NCBI GenBank assembly: GCA_020846575.1
Contig: JADLDQ010000008.1
Location: 1 to 6,478 of the forward strand
Source of the DNA: Burkholderiales bacterium
GTDB taxonomy: Bacteria; Pseudomonadota; Gammaproteobacteria; Burkholderiales; SG8-39
Reading direction: 5' to 3'
Length of the DNA: 6,478 nt
Each line of letters opens with the position of its first letter. Within the stretch, counting starts at the first letter, position 1. The notes under the pieces were generated by a model. That model was not told the DNA's origin. It ran no database searches and was given only the letters and a program-made list of their open reading frames with translations. Both the position numbers and the translations under genes were made by a program. Shown here one piece after another: positions 1 through 5,314 of the stretch.

Positions 1-2
1 AT

Positions 3-629
3 TCGCCGTTCGACTACCTGTACTGGCAGTTCGTGGCGGACGAGATGTACGGCGGGGATTCGTGCGCGCGGCGCCGGGCCGTCCTCGCGCGGCTGATCGA
101 GCGCTTCTTCGAGCGCAGCGACCGGCTCTATGCGCTGATACCGCTGATGGGGATCGTGCGCAACAAGCTGCTGCCCGGCCGCGCGCGCGAGCTGTACGCC
201 GGGCGCACGCAGTGCCGCGTGTCCTCGCACCTGATCAACGTGATGCCCGACGGGCAGATCTACCCCTGCCCGGACATGATGTACGCGCCGGAGATGCTGA
301 TGGGCAGCGTCAAGGACAACTGGCTCGCGCCAAGCCCGCTGCAGCACACCGAGGCCATGCCCTGTGGCGGCTGCGAGGCCTACGGCTGGTGCCGCGGCAA
401 CTGCATGAAGAACCTGTACCTCGGCTACGTGAAGGGCGACGAGCGCTACCGCCGCAACGTCGTCGAGCCGATCTGCGAGCTGCTGCGGTTCATCGGCCGC
501 GAGATCGACCGCCACGATCCGGCGGCCTGGTTCGGGCGTCTCGCGCTGCCCGTGAGGCGCCAGATCACCGACTGCGAGGTCTACGAGTACGTCGAGGTGA
601 TGCCCCGACAGGTCGAGGTGATGCCGTGA
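3..629 (+). CDS. Radical SAM protein, C-terminal part with SPASM domain (5'-truncated by window edge)
   Basis: The reading frame is open from base 3, so the start lies upstream; the GTG at 33 is internal. About 208 codons are visible, ending at TGA 627-629. Seen directly: a cysteine at 213-215, then G-Q-I-Y-P-C (G-x4-C), then C-G-G-C-E-A-Y-G-W-C-R-G-N-C (C-x2-C-x5-C-x3-C) and a last Cys in E-P-I-C. This is the full seven-cysteine SPASM pattern, which in this family binds two auxiliary 4Fe-4S clusters next to the catalytic radical SAM cluster. The CxxxCxxC radical SAM motif would lie upstream of the window. SPASM enzymes include peptide maturases for RiPPs and sulfatase-maturing enzymes; the substrate here cannot be told, and no precursor peptide is seen in the window. 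The last residues (V-E-V-M-P-R-Q-V-E-V-M-P) are encoded by a 21-bp tandem repeat and may not be native. The family call is firm; the specific role is unknown. Confidence 0.88.
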   Translation, partial: SPFDYLYWQFVADEMYGGDSCARRRAVLARLIERFFERSDRLYALIPLMGIVRNKLLPGRARELYAGRTQCRVSSHLINVMPDGQIYPCPDMMYAPEMLMGSVKDNWLAPSPLQHTEAMPCGGCEAYGWCRGNCMKNLYLGYVKGDERYRRNVVEPICELLRFIGREIDRHDPAAWFGRLALPVRRQITDCEVYEYVEVMPRQVEVMP

Positions 630-646
630 CACGTCGATTTGATGCC
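591..646. repeat. 21-bp imperfect tandem repeat, about 2.7 copies, over the radical SAM gene 3' end
   Basis: Units start at 591, 612 and 633 and share GTCGA-NN-TGATGCC. The first two are identical over their first 14 bases (GTCGAGGTGATGCC); the third has TT in place of GG. The stop codon of the radical SAM gene lies inside the second unit. Arrays of this kind occur at the ends of some insertion sequences, such as IS21-family multiple terminal repeats, but no transposase lies next to it, so origin is undecided. Confidence 0.7.
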
Positions 647-656
647 GTGAGCGTCC

Positions 657-673
657 CCGCGGCGCCGCCGCGG
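657..673 (+). terminator. GC-rich hairpin after the radical SAM gene, possible weak terminator
   Basis: CCGCGGCG (657-664) and CGCCGCGG (666-673) are perfect inverted repeats with one base between them, giving about a 7-bp stem with a 3-nt loop. It starts 28 bp after the radical SAM stop. No T-tract follows, so Rho-independent termination is doubtful. Confidence 0.3.
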
Positions 674-737
674 CGCGCCGGGTGTGCCTCGCCCGGCGGC
701 GGGTATGCGGCTGCATGTAATGAACCAGGCGAGATCC

Positions 738-744
738 GGAGGGA
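738..744 (+). promoter_or_regulatory. Ribosome binding site of the Bug receptor gene
   Basis: GGAGGGA ends 4 nt before the ATG at 749. It fixes the start even though the same frame is open from base 62. No convincing sigma70 promoter was seen in 630-737; TGTAAT at 716-721 could be a -10 box but lacks a good -35. Confidence 0.7.
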
Positions 745-748
745 AACC

Positions 749-1765
749 ATGAGAGCAGACCACGGTAGAGGCCGGCGCGGTCCGGGCGGATTCCTGGCGG
801 GGCTGATGCTGCTCGCGGCGGCCGGCGCGCTGCTCGCGGCGGCCGGCGCGGCGCTCGCGCAGGCATATCCGGTGCGGCCGATCCGCGTGGTGGTGCCCGC
901 CTCGCCGGCGACATCGCTGGACGCGCTGCCGCGCGCGCTGGCGCAGGATCTGGGTGCGCGCCTTTCGAGCGCCGTGGTCATCGAAAACATGCCCGGGGCC
1001 GGCGGCAACATCGCCGCGGCCCATGTCGCCCGGGCCGCCCCCGACGGCTACACGATCATGCTCCAGATCACCTCGTTCGCCATCAACCCGAGCCTGTACC
1101 GGAAGGTCCCGTACGACCCGGTCCGGCAGTTCGACCCCATCATCCTGGCGGCCTGGTCCGCCCCCACCATGCTGGTGGTGAGCCCCGCGCTGGAGGGCGT
1201 GCGCTCGGTCAAGGAACTCGTGGCGCTCTCGCGCACGCGCGGCGGTCGCCTCAATTACGCCTCGCCCGGGTACGGCACTCCGCAGCACATCGCGATGGAA
1301 CTGTTCAAGCGCATGTCCGGCGCGGACTTCACGCACGTTCCGTACAAGACGCCCGGTGACATGGTGAAGGCGGTGCTCGCGGGCGACGTCTCGGCCATCT
1401 TCGCCTCGGCCAACGTCGCGATTCCGCAGGCGAAGGCCGGCAAGCTGCGGATCCTGGCGGCGATCGGCGCCCAGCGCTGGCCGCTCTCGCCCGAGGTACC
1501 GACCATCGGCGAGGCGGGCTACCCCGAATTCAGGTTCGACGTCTGGTTCGGGTTCCTGGCGCCGGCCGGCGTCGCGCCCGAGATCGTGCGCAGGCTGAAC
1601 GCCGAGTTCGCTGCGGTCCTGAACACGGCGTCGATGAAGGAACTCCTCGCCAAGCAGGGGCTGGTGGCGACCACCAGCAGCCCGGAGGAATTCGCCACGC
1701 TTATCCGGACCGACCTGGCGCACTGGGCGCGGGTGATCAAGGAGACCGGGATCTCCGTGGACTAG
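749..1765 (+). CDS. Bug-family (TctC-like) tripartite tricarboxylate transporter periplasmic receptor
   Basis: The product is 338 aa, the usual length with its leader. The start is ATG 749 with GGAGGGA upstream. Residues 1-39 form a signal peptide: a basic N-region, a hydrophobic Leu/Ala core and an A-L-A-Q-A cleavage zone before Y40. The mature part has Bug hallmarks: Y-P-V-R-P-I-R-V-V-V-P (40-50), E-N-M-P-G-A-G-G-N-I (79-88), A-A-P-D-G-Y-T (96-102), L-N-Y-A-S-P-G-Y-G-T (168-177) and P-T-I-G-E-A-G-Y-P (251-259). In this family the protein binds a carboxylate or similar small solute in the periplasm and hands it to a TctA/TctB membrane pair; many Bug genes are orphans, as here. The ligand cannot be told. 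Oddities: the usual P-G-G-x-x-D loop reads P-A-T-S-L-D (53-58), keeping the Asp but losing both Gly. The signal core also holds an exact 21-bp duplication. The gene faces the serine-hydrolase/CoA-transferase cluster and ends 16 bp from it. Confidence 0.93.
   Translation: MRADHGRGRRGPGGFLAGLMLLAAAGALLAAAGAALAQAYPVRPIRVVVPASPATSLDALPRALAQDLGARLSSAVVIENMPGAGGNIAAAHVARAAPDGYTIMLQITSFAINPSLYRKVPYDPVRQFDPIILAAWSAPTMLVVSPALEGVRSVKELVALSRTRGGRLNYASPGYGTPQHIAMELFKRMSGADFTHVPYKTPGDMVKAVLAGDVSAIFASANVAIPQAKAGKLRILAAIGAQRWPLSPEVPTIGEAGYPEFRFDVWFGFLAPAGVAPEIVRRLNAEFAAVLNTASMKELLAKQGLVATTSSPEEFATLIRTDLAHWARVIKETGISVD
809..850 (+). repeat. Exact 21-bp tandem duplication in the signal-peptide core
   Basis: Bases 809-829 and 830-850 are identical and encode L-L-A-A-A-G-A twice, in frame, in the hydrophobic core of the Bug receptor signal peptide. 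This fits replication slippage in GC-rich sequence. Confidence 0.9.
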
Positions 1766-1775
1766 GCCGGGGCGC

Positions 1776-1790
1776 GGCGCCTCAGGCGCC
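1776..1790. terminator. Hairpin between convergent genes, possible weak bidirectional terminator
   Basis: GGCGCC (1776-1781) and GGCGCC (1785-1790) flank TCA (1782-1784), which is the minus-strand TGA stop of the hydrolase gene. The 6-bp stem thus sits at the meeting point of two convergent genes. There is no T-tract on either side, so its terminator role is tentative. Confidence 0.35.
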
Positions 1791-2666
1791 GGTGAAATCG
1801 AGCACTTGCCGCCCGAACCACTCATCGGGCGTATTGAGGTGCAGCGTCGCAGTGAAGTGGTTGTGGCCCATCAGGCGCGCGAGGCGCGGCCAGCGCCCCT
1901 GCCGGGCGTGGAAGGCACCGACCAGGCGCAGCGCCTGCGCTTCGAAATCGTCGGGGTCGTGCTCGGCCAGCGCGAACAGGAGCGGAACGCGGCTCGCGAG
2001 GAGCCCCGCGAGCGTGGAGCGCTGCGCGTAGCGCGCCGGGTCCTCGCCGAAATACGCGCGGAGCAGCGCGTTGCGTTGCGCGGTTTCCAGATCGTAGAGG
2101 CCAGAGACAAGAATCGCGCCGGCGATCCCCGCGCCGGCCGCGGGATGGAAGGCCGGGTGGGCCGCATAGCTCGCCGCGTGCACCGCGCCCGCCGAGGTGC
2201 CCATGAGAAACATGCGCTCCGGGTCACCGCCGCGATCCTGGACGTTCTTGCGCAGCCATGCGAGCGCCGCGCCCGCGTCCTCGGCGCCGGCCGGCCAGGC
2301 GAACCCGGGTGCGAGGCGATAGGTGATGTTGGCGCCGAGCATCCCGTGGCGCACCGCCCAGAGCGCGACGTTGTCGTGGTAGGGCGTTCCGGGACGCTTC
2401 TTGTCGCCGCCCACGAAGCCGCCCCCGTGGACGAAGACGAGCACGGGCAGCGCGCGTCCCGCCGGCAGCTCGAGCGGTTCGAACAGGTCGAGCCGCTGGC
2501 GTTCATTCCCGCCGTAGGCGAGGTCGCGCGTCACCCGCACGCCGGCGTAGGGTTCGCGCTCGTGAAACGGCGCGTACAGAGCCTGCGAGGCCTCCAGCAC
2601 CGCGGGCGAAAGGCGGTTGCCGAGCTCGCGCACCCTTGCGGCGAGCGCTCGGGGATCGAAACTCAA
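1782..2666 (-). CDS. Alpha/beta-fold serine hydrolase (HSL/carboxylesterase type)
   Basis: The product is 294 aa. The start is TTG at 2666-2664, chosen because GGAGG lies 4 nt upstream and the frame has no better start. Seen directly: the oxyanion-hole motif H-G-G-G (80-83) followed by F-V-G-G-D-K, typical of hormone-sensitive-lipase-like esterases and related arylformamidases. The nucleophile elbow is G-T-S-A-G (156-160, Ser158), an acid is probable in H-D-P-D-D (Asp237 or Asp239/240), and the His is in G-H-N-H-F (probably His270, else His268). No signal peptide, so it is probably cytoplasmic. It should cleave an ester, amide or lactone; the substrate is unknown. It is the last gene of a minus-strand cluster, 46 bp after CoA-transferase-like subunit B, and probably co-transcribed with it. 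This context suggests it opens or trims a metabolite handled by the CoA-dependent pair, but that is inference. Confidence 0.9.
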   Translation of the reverse strand: MSFDPRALAARVRELGNRLSPAVLEASQALYAPFHEREPYAGVRVTRDLAYGGNERQRLDLFEPLELPAGRALPVLVFVHGGGFVGGDKKRPGTPYHDNVALWAVRHGMLGANITYRLAPGFAWPAGAEDAGAALAWLRKNVQDRGGDPERMFLMGTSAGAVHAASYAAHPAFHPAAGAGIAGAILVSGLYDLETAQRNALLRAYFGEDPARYAQRSTLAGLLASRVPLLFALAEHDPDDFEAQALRLVGAFHARQGRWPRLARLMGHNHFTATLHLNTPDEWFGRQVLDFTGA

Positions 2667-2712
2667 TGGACCTCCTCGCGACGCCGCACCCGGGGCCCGG
2701 GCGCCGGCGCGC

Positions 2713-3537
2713 TCAACCGGCCGTCAACCGGTAGTGCTTCAACACCCGGTTGCGGTCGACCTGTGTGAAGAGCAGTTGCAGCTCGGCCTCGCTCGGGGAC
2801 GCGGTGCGCGCGGGCTGCACGGGGACCACCAGTTCGCAGCCGGTCGCGGCCACCACGTCGGCCGCGTCGTAGCCGGGGTTGACCGAGCGCAGGCGCAGAC
2901 GGTGCGACCCTTCTTCGAAATCCATGACGCACATGGGGGTGTAGACCAGGGCCGGTCCCAGCGAGCCCGGGCGGCACGACTTCCAGCGGCTGTCGCCTCC
3001 CTGCAGAAACCCGGGCGAGGAGATGAAGTCGACCTTGTCGACGAAAACCCTCGGGTTGTGGTGCCAGAAGTACAGGTAATACTTGGTCATGGAGGCGGTC
3101 CACAGCGTACCGACCGTTCCCGGTCCGCGGACCTTCAGCCGCTCGTAGGGACCGATGCCGATCATGTTGCAGTTTCCGAACTTGTCCATCTGCATGCCGC
3201 CGTTGAACCCCCACCCCCACAGCGTGCCGCGCATGCCCATGTCCACGGTGCGCTGCATCGGTACGCGCGCTTCCGCGCCGACGAAGGCGCGCGGATCGTG
3301 CGCGGTCAGCGGCAACTCGCTGAACACGGGGTTGATGGCGGCGCTGCCGCCGCAGAACCACCACAGGTTCGGCGCCACGGTCAGCGTGGCGAGCCGTACA
3401 GCGGCCATGGGAATGGTCGCGCCGCCGCCCACGCCGCCCAGCGTGCCGTCGTCGGCGGCGAGGTTGCGCGACATCTCCACGGCCATCAGCTCCGCCATCG
3501 AGTAGCGTTCGGTCCCGGTATCGGCCGGTCTGGCCAT
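2713..3537 (-). CDS. CoA-transferase superfamily subunit B, IpdB-like (lacks the canonical catalytic Glu)
   Basis: The product is 274 aa, starting at ATG 3537 with AAGGAG (complement of 3543-3548) 5 nt upstream. By eye it follows the glutaconate CoA-transferase B / IpdB fold throughout: G-V-G-G-G-A (35-40), L-T-V-A-P-N-L-W-W (52-60), G-G-M-Q-M-D-K-F-G-N (113-122), V-R-G-P-G (136-140), R-V-F-V-D-K-V-D (163-170) and V-N-P-G-Y (219-223). Where GctB has its catalytic Glu (V-E-S-G), this protein has F-C-G-G, putting Cys62 at the Glu position (codon TGC, 3354-3352). Class I CoA-transferases need that Glu to form the glutamyl-CoA intermediate. IpdAB of actinobacterial steroid degradation lacks it and acts as a CoA-dependent ring-opening hydrolase. 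An IpdB-like hydrolase subunit is therefore more likely than a true transferase, though substrate is unknown. It must pair with the subunit A encoded 91 bp upstream. The superfamily call is firm; the IpdB-like call is from recalled sequences without an alignment program. Confidence 0.88.
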   Translation of the reverse strand: MARPADTGTERYSMAELMAVEMSRNLAADDGTLGGVGGGATIPMAAVRLATLTVAPNLWWFCGGSAAINPVFSELPLTAHDPRAFVGAEARVPMQRTVDMGMRGTLWGWGFNGGMQMDKFGNCNMIGIGPYERLKVRGPGTVGTLWTASMTKYYLYFWHHNPRVFVDKVDFISSPGFLQGGDSRWKSCRPGSLGPALVYTPMCVMDFEEGSHRLRLRSVNPGYDAADVVAATGCELVVPVQPARTASPSEAELQLLFTQVDRNRVLKHYRLTAG

Positions 3538-3542
3538 CGACG

Positions 3543-3548
3543 CTCCTT
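3543..3548 (-). promoter_or_regulatory. Ribosome binding site of subunit B
   Basis: The minus strand reads AAGGAG here, 5 nt before the ATG at 3537-3535. Subunit B thus has its own strong translation signal despite the 91-bp gap after subunit A. Confidence 0.7.
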
Positions 3549-3611
3549 ACCGTGTTGGCGCCGCGAGGCGAGTCGGCCCCGCGGCATCTTTCCTGTCGAA
3601 GCGCTCGGCGG

Positions 3612-3628
3612 CGGCCCCGCCGGGGCCG
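3612..3628 (-). other. Intercistronic hairpin directly after the subunit A stop
   Basis: CGGCCCC (3612-3618) and GGGGCCG (3622-3628) pair perfectly with a 3-nt loop, and the stem begins at the base next to the subunit A stop (3631-3629). No T-run follows in the direction of transcription. It may protect the upstream message end or tune the ratio of A to B; a terminator is less likely because B has no obvious promoter of its own. Confidence 0.35.
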
Positions 3629-4546
3629 TCAGACGTTGCGCATCAAACCCATCACCTGGCGCACGCCGACCCGCTCCAGGTAGTCCGCCTCGTCCCTGCA
3701 CCCGTGGACGTAGCGCTCGAGGTAGTCGCCGACCTGCCCCTTCGCGTGCGCGTCGAAGTAGGCCTGCAGGTGCGCTGTGTCCGGCTCGTAGTGGCGCGCG
3801 CACACCAGCGGATGCGCGCCGAACGGTGCGTGCACCACCCCGTGCACCAGGTATCCCGGCAAGGTCACCTTCTCCACGTTCTCCCGGGTGCGATCGACCG
3901 GAACGATGCGCTCGGCGCTGACGATGACCAAGCGCGAGGCCATGGCCTTGTCGATCTCCTGCTGGTTGCCGGCCCAGACCTGCGCGTTGCCATGGACGTC
4001 GCATTCTTGCGCGTGCACGAGGCATACGTCGCCCGCGAGCGGCGGAACGGCGTAGACATCCTCGCCGCTGAACGGGTCGCGCGCCTTCTTGAGCAGGGGG
4101 TTCAGCCGCGGCAGGTCGGTCGCCTCGTAGACATGGCGTATCGGCACGTACGGCATACCGCCCGCCGCGGCGCGCGTGCCGAGCATGAGGAAGGCTTCGT
4201 CCGCCTCGACGATCTCGATACGCTTGTCCTCGGCCGCGCGGCGGAACGCCGGCGCGAAGCCCAAGCTCTCGAAGCCGATGTAGGAGATATAGAGCTTTTC
4301 CACGCAGCCGGCGGCCACCAGCAGGTCCACCGAAAGCGAGGAGGTGACCTGCGGGATGACGGTGAGCCCGCGGGCGCGCGCCCGGATCGCCGCGCGCACC
4401 AGCGCCATCGCCGAGTTCATGAGATGGATCACGCGCGCCTGCGCGACGATCCGGCCCGCCTCCTCGAGGCTGATCTCCTTGCTCTTGCGGCCGGGCCGCG
4501 CGCGCTCGGGCGCGGCGCCGGAAGCACTCACTTCGGAGGTGGACAA
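3629..4546 (-). CDS. CoA-transferase superfamily subunit A, IpdA/GctA-like
   Basis: The product is 305 aa, close to the family's 280-320. The start is TTG 4546-4544, with GGAG (complement of 4554-4557) 9 nt upstream; a GTG at residue 6 is possible but lacks a ribosome site. Residues 1-22 are a charged extension; the family begins at about K-S-K-E-I-S-L-E-E-A (21-30). Seen: L-T-V-I-P-Q (61-66), L-L-V-A-A-G (75-80), Y-I-G-F-E-S-L-G-F-A-P (89-99), E-A-D-E-A-F-L (114-120) with A-A-A-G-G-M-P-Y-V-P-I-R (126-137), the V-H-A-Q-E-C-D-V-H-G-N-A (177-188) core, and A-P-F-G-A-H-P (240-246). Both GctA and IpdA share this layout. Glu117 aligns by eye with the D-E of IpdA thought to hold its catalytic Glu, which would fit hydrolase chemistry with a Glu-less B subunit. 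It is the first gene of the cluster, downstream of a sigma70-like promoter. It should form a heteromer with subunit B in the cytoplasm. Natural substrate unknown. Confidence 0.88.
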   Translation of the reverse strand: MSTSEVSASGAAPERARPGRKSKEISLEEAGRIVAQARVIHLMNSAMALVRAAIRARARGLTVIPQVTSSLSVDLLVAAGCVEKLYISYIGFESLGFAPAFRRAAEDKRIEIVEADEAFLMLGTRAAAGGMPYVPIRHVYEATDLPRLNPLLKKARDPFSGEDVYAVPPLAGDVCLVHAQECDVHGNAQVWAGNQQEIDKAMASRLVIVSAERIVPVDRTRENVEKVTLPGYLVHGVVHAPFGAHPLVCARHYEPDTAHLQAYFDAHAKGQVGDYLERYVHGCRDEADYLERVGVRQVMGLMRNV

Positions 4547-4582
4547 GTGGGGAGTCTCCAGTTCGCGGTCCTGGCCGTCCTT

Positions 4583-4612
4583 CGTGACCGGGGTGCGCGG
4601 GTGCGTGACCGG
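4583..4612 (-). promoter_or_regulatory. Direct-repeat pair in the leader of the CoA-transferase-like cluster, candidate operator
   Basis: CGTGACCGG occurs exactly at 4583-4591 and 4604-4612, 21 bp apart, or two helical turns. The pair lies between the predicted promoter and the subunit A start, where a bound repressor could block transcription. No regulator gene is in the window. Confidence 0.3.
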
Positions 4613-4628
4613 CGGCGCGGGCGGGGCG

Positions 4629-4658
4629 ATGCTACTCGGGCGCGAGGCCGGGCGTCAA
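4629..4658 (-). promoter_or_regulatory. Predicted sigma70 promoter of the subunit A-subunit B-hydrolase cluster
   Basis: On the minus strand TTGACG (4658-4653) and TAGCAT (4634-4629) are separated by 18 bp. This is the best promoter match upstream of the cluster and would give a leader of about 75 nt before the TTG start. Confidence 0.45.
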
Positions 4659-4682
4659 GCACGGCCGCCGCTCGAGCGTGAC

Positions 4683-5004
4683 GCCCAACGATCGCCTCGA
4701 GCCGCCGGAACCGCCCAGTGCAGCGCCGCCGTAGACTCGTCGCTGCAGCGCGGGGTCAGCCCTCGCTATACAGGGCAAGCACCTGTCGCTGGCCTGCCAG
4801 CCCTTGTACGTCAGAGCCAGGTCTTTGAATTCCCCGCCGGCGGTGAAGCCGTAGCCAGTCTTGAAGGTCCGGTTGTCATCGCATTCGACATCGATGTCCA
4901 GCTCCACGCTGCGCACACGTGCAAGGCAACCGGCGCGCCGCCACCGACGCCCACCCGAAGAGCGAGGCCCGCATCGGCGCGTCCGTTCGACCGCCGGGTT
5001 GGGC
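4683..5004 (-). other. Segment bounded by inverted attC-like core sites (possible integron-cassette remnant)
   Basis: On the minus strand this 322-bp segment opens with GCCCAAC and closes with GTTGGGC. These fit the attC core consensus RYYYAAC and GTTRRRY, and TCGA sits seven bases inside each end. The opening sequence reads P-N-P-A-V-E-R-T-R-R in one frame, a peptide often produced when integron attC sites are wrongly translated. A further RYYYAAC site, GCCTAAC, lies at 5040-5034, just after the DUF1801 stop. No full, foldable attC with both arms close together was found, so at best these are decayed or half sites. No integrase gene is visible. Confidence 0.35.
4756..4917 (-). pseudogene. 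Decayed unknown reading frame between CoA-transferase subunit A and the DUF1801 remnant
   Basis: The minus strand encodes a protein-like stretch (V-E-L-D-I-D-V-E-C-D-D-N-R-T-F-K, then G-Y-G-F-T-A-G-G-E-F-K-D-L). Near 4784-4787 the better frame changes to V-L-A-L-Y-S-E-G and stops at TGA 4758-4756, which fits a one-base deletion. No start codon with a ribosome site is evident, and I do not recognise the family. Its position between attC-like core sites suggests a dead cassette gene. Coding status is uncertain; the composition may be chance. Confidence 0.3.
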
Positions 5005-5062
5005 CTACCGTTACTCGAGACACTCGGAACGTTGTTAGGCCACAGACCGCGTTTGGCCTCGC

Positions 5063-5314
5063 TCATGACTTGCCCCAGCCGGGAACTGCTGCAGCTTGCC
5101 GCACCCACTTGACCAGTTGTGCTTCATTGAGCTGGCCTTCGTGGATATTGAGCCATCGCGCCTCCTCGGTCCTGCCACCGGGCGGAACCGGTTCCAGGGA
5201 TGTGCCCTTGAAAAATGTGACCTTCACATAGCTGGCGAAGACATGGAAGCTCACGAACCGGCCTTGGCCCTTGATGCCATACATGGGTGAGTTCCAACGG
5301 ACAGCCTTTTTCAG
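5063..5314 (-). pseudogene. DUF1801 (YdhG-like) protein, N-terminally truncated
   Basis: About 83 codons of the C-terminal half of a DUF1801 protein are readable on the minus strand, ending at TGA 5065-5063. Landmarks: R-W-N-S-P-M-Y-G-I-K-G-Q-G, V-S-F-H-V-F-A-S-Y-V-K-V-T-F-F-K-G-T-S-L, A-R-W-L-N-I-H-E-G and V-K-W-V-R-Q-A-A-A-V-P-G-W-G. The family is typically about 120-150 aa, so some 50 residues are missing. Upstream of about 5314 the frame runs into antisense transposase sequence with no homology, so the gene was cut when the insertion element arrived or by a later deletion. The family's function is poorly known (an iron-binding frataxin-like fold in some members). DUF1801 genes are common cargo of integron cassettes, and a GCCTAAC core site follows this stop by 22 bp. 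Confidence 0.75.

Noticed and set aside
62..748. Upstream in-frame extension of the Bug gene to base 62
   Set aside because: It would overlap the radical SAM gene out of frame and bury the signal peptide; the ribosome site at 738-744 supports ATG 749.
581..1825. Long minus-strand open frame (414 codons) opposite the Bug gene
   Set aside because: It lies antisense to a clear Bug receptor; its product is rich in Arg/Gly/His with no family signature, typical of a shadow frame in GC-rich DNA.
1806..3921. Two long plus-strand open frames (1806-2768 and 2617-3921)
   Set aside because: Both lie antisense to the hydrolase and CoA-transferase-like genes and read as low-complexity Arg-rich shadows.
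3704..4681. 325-codon plus-strand open frame opposite subunit A
   Set aside because: Antisense shadow with no recognisable motifs; subunit A on the other strand matches its family along its full length.
4741..4750. Perfect 10-bp palindrome CGCTGCAGCG as an operator
   Set aside because: It is short, GC-rich and contains a PstI-type core; it lies about 80 bp upstream of the predicted promoter with no partner site.
4632..5108. 158-codon minus-strand open frame as an intact gene
   Set aside because: It overlaps the end of DUF1801 out of frame, runs through attC-like sequence, and its only protein-like part seems to need a frameshift; treated as remnants.
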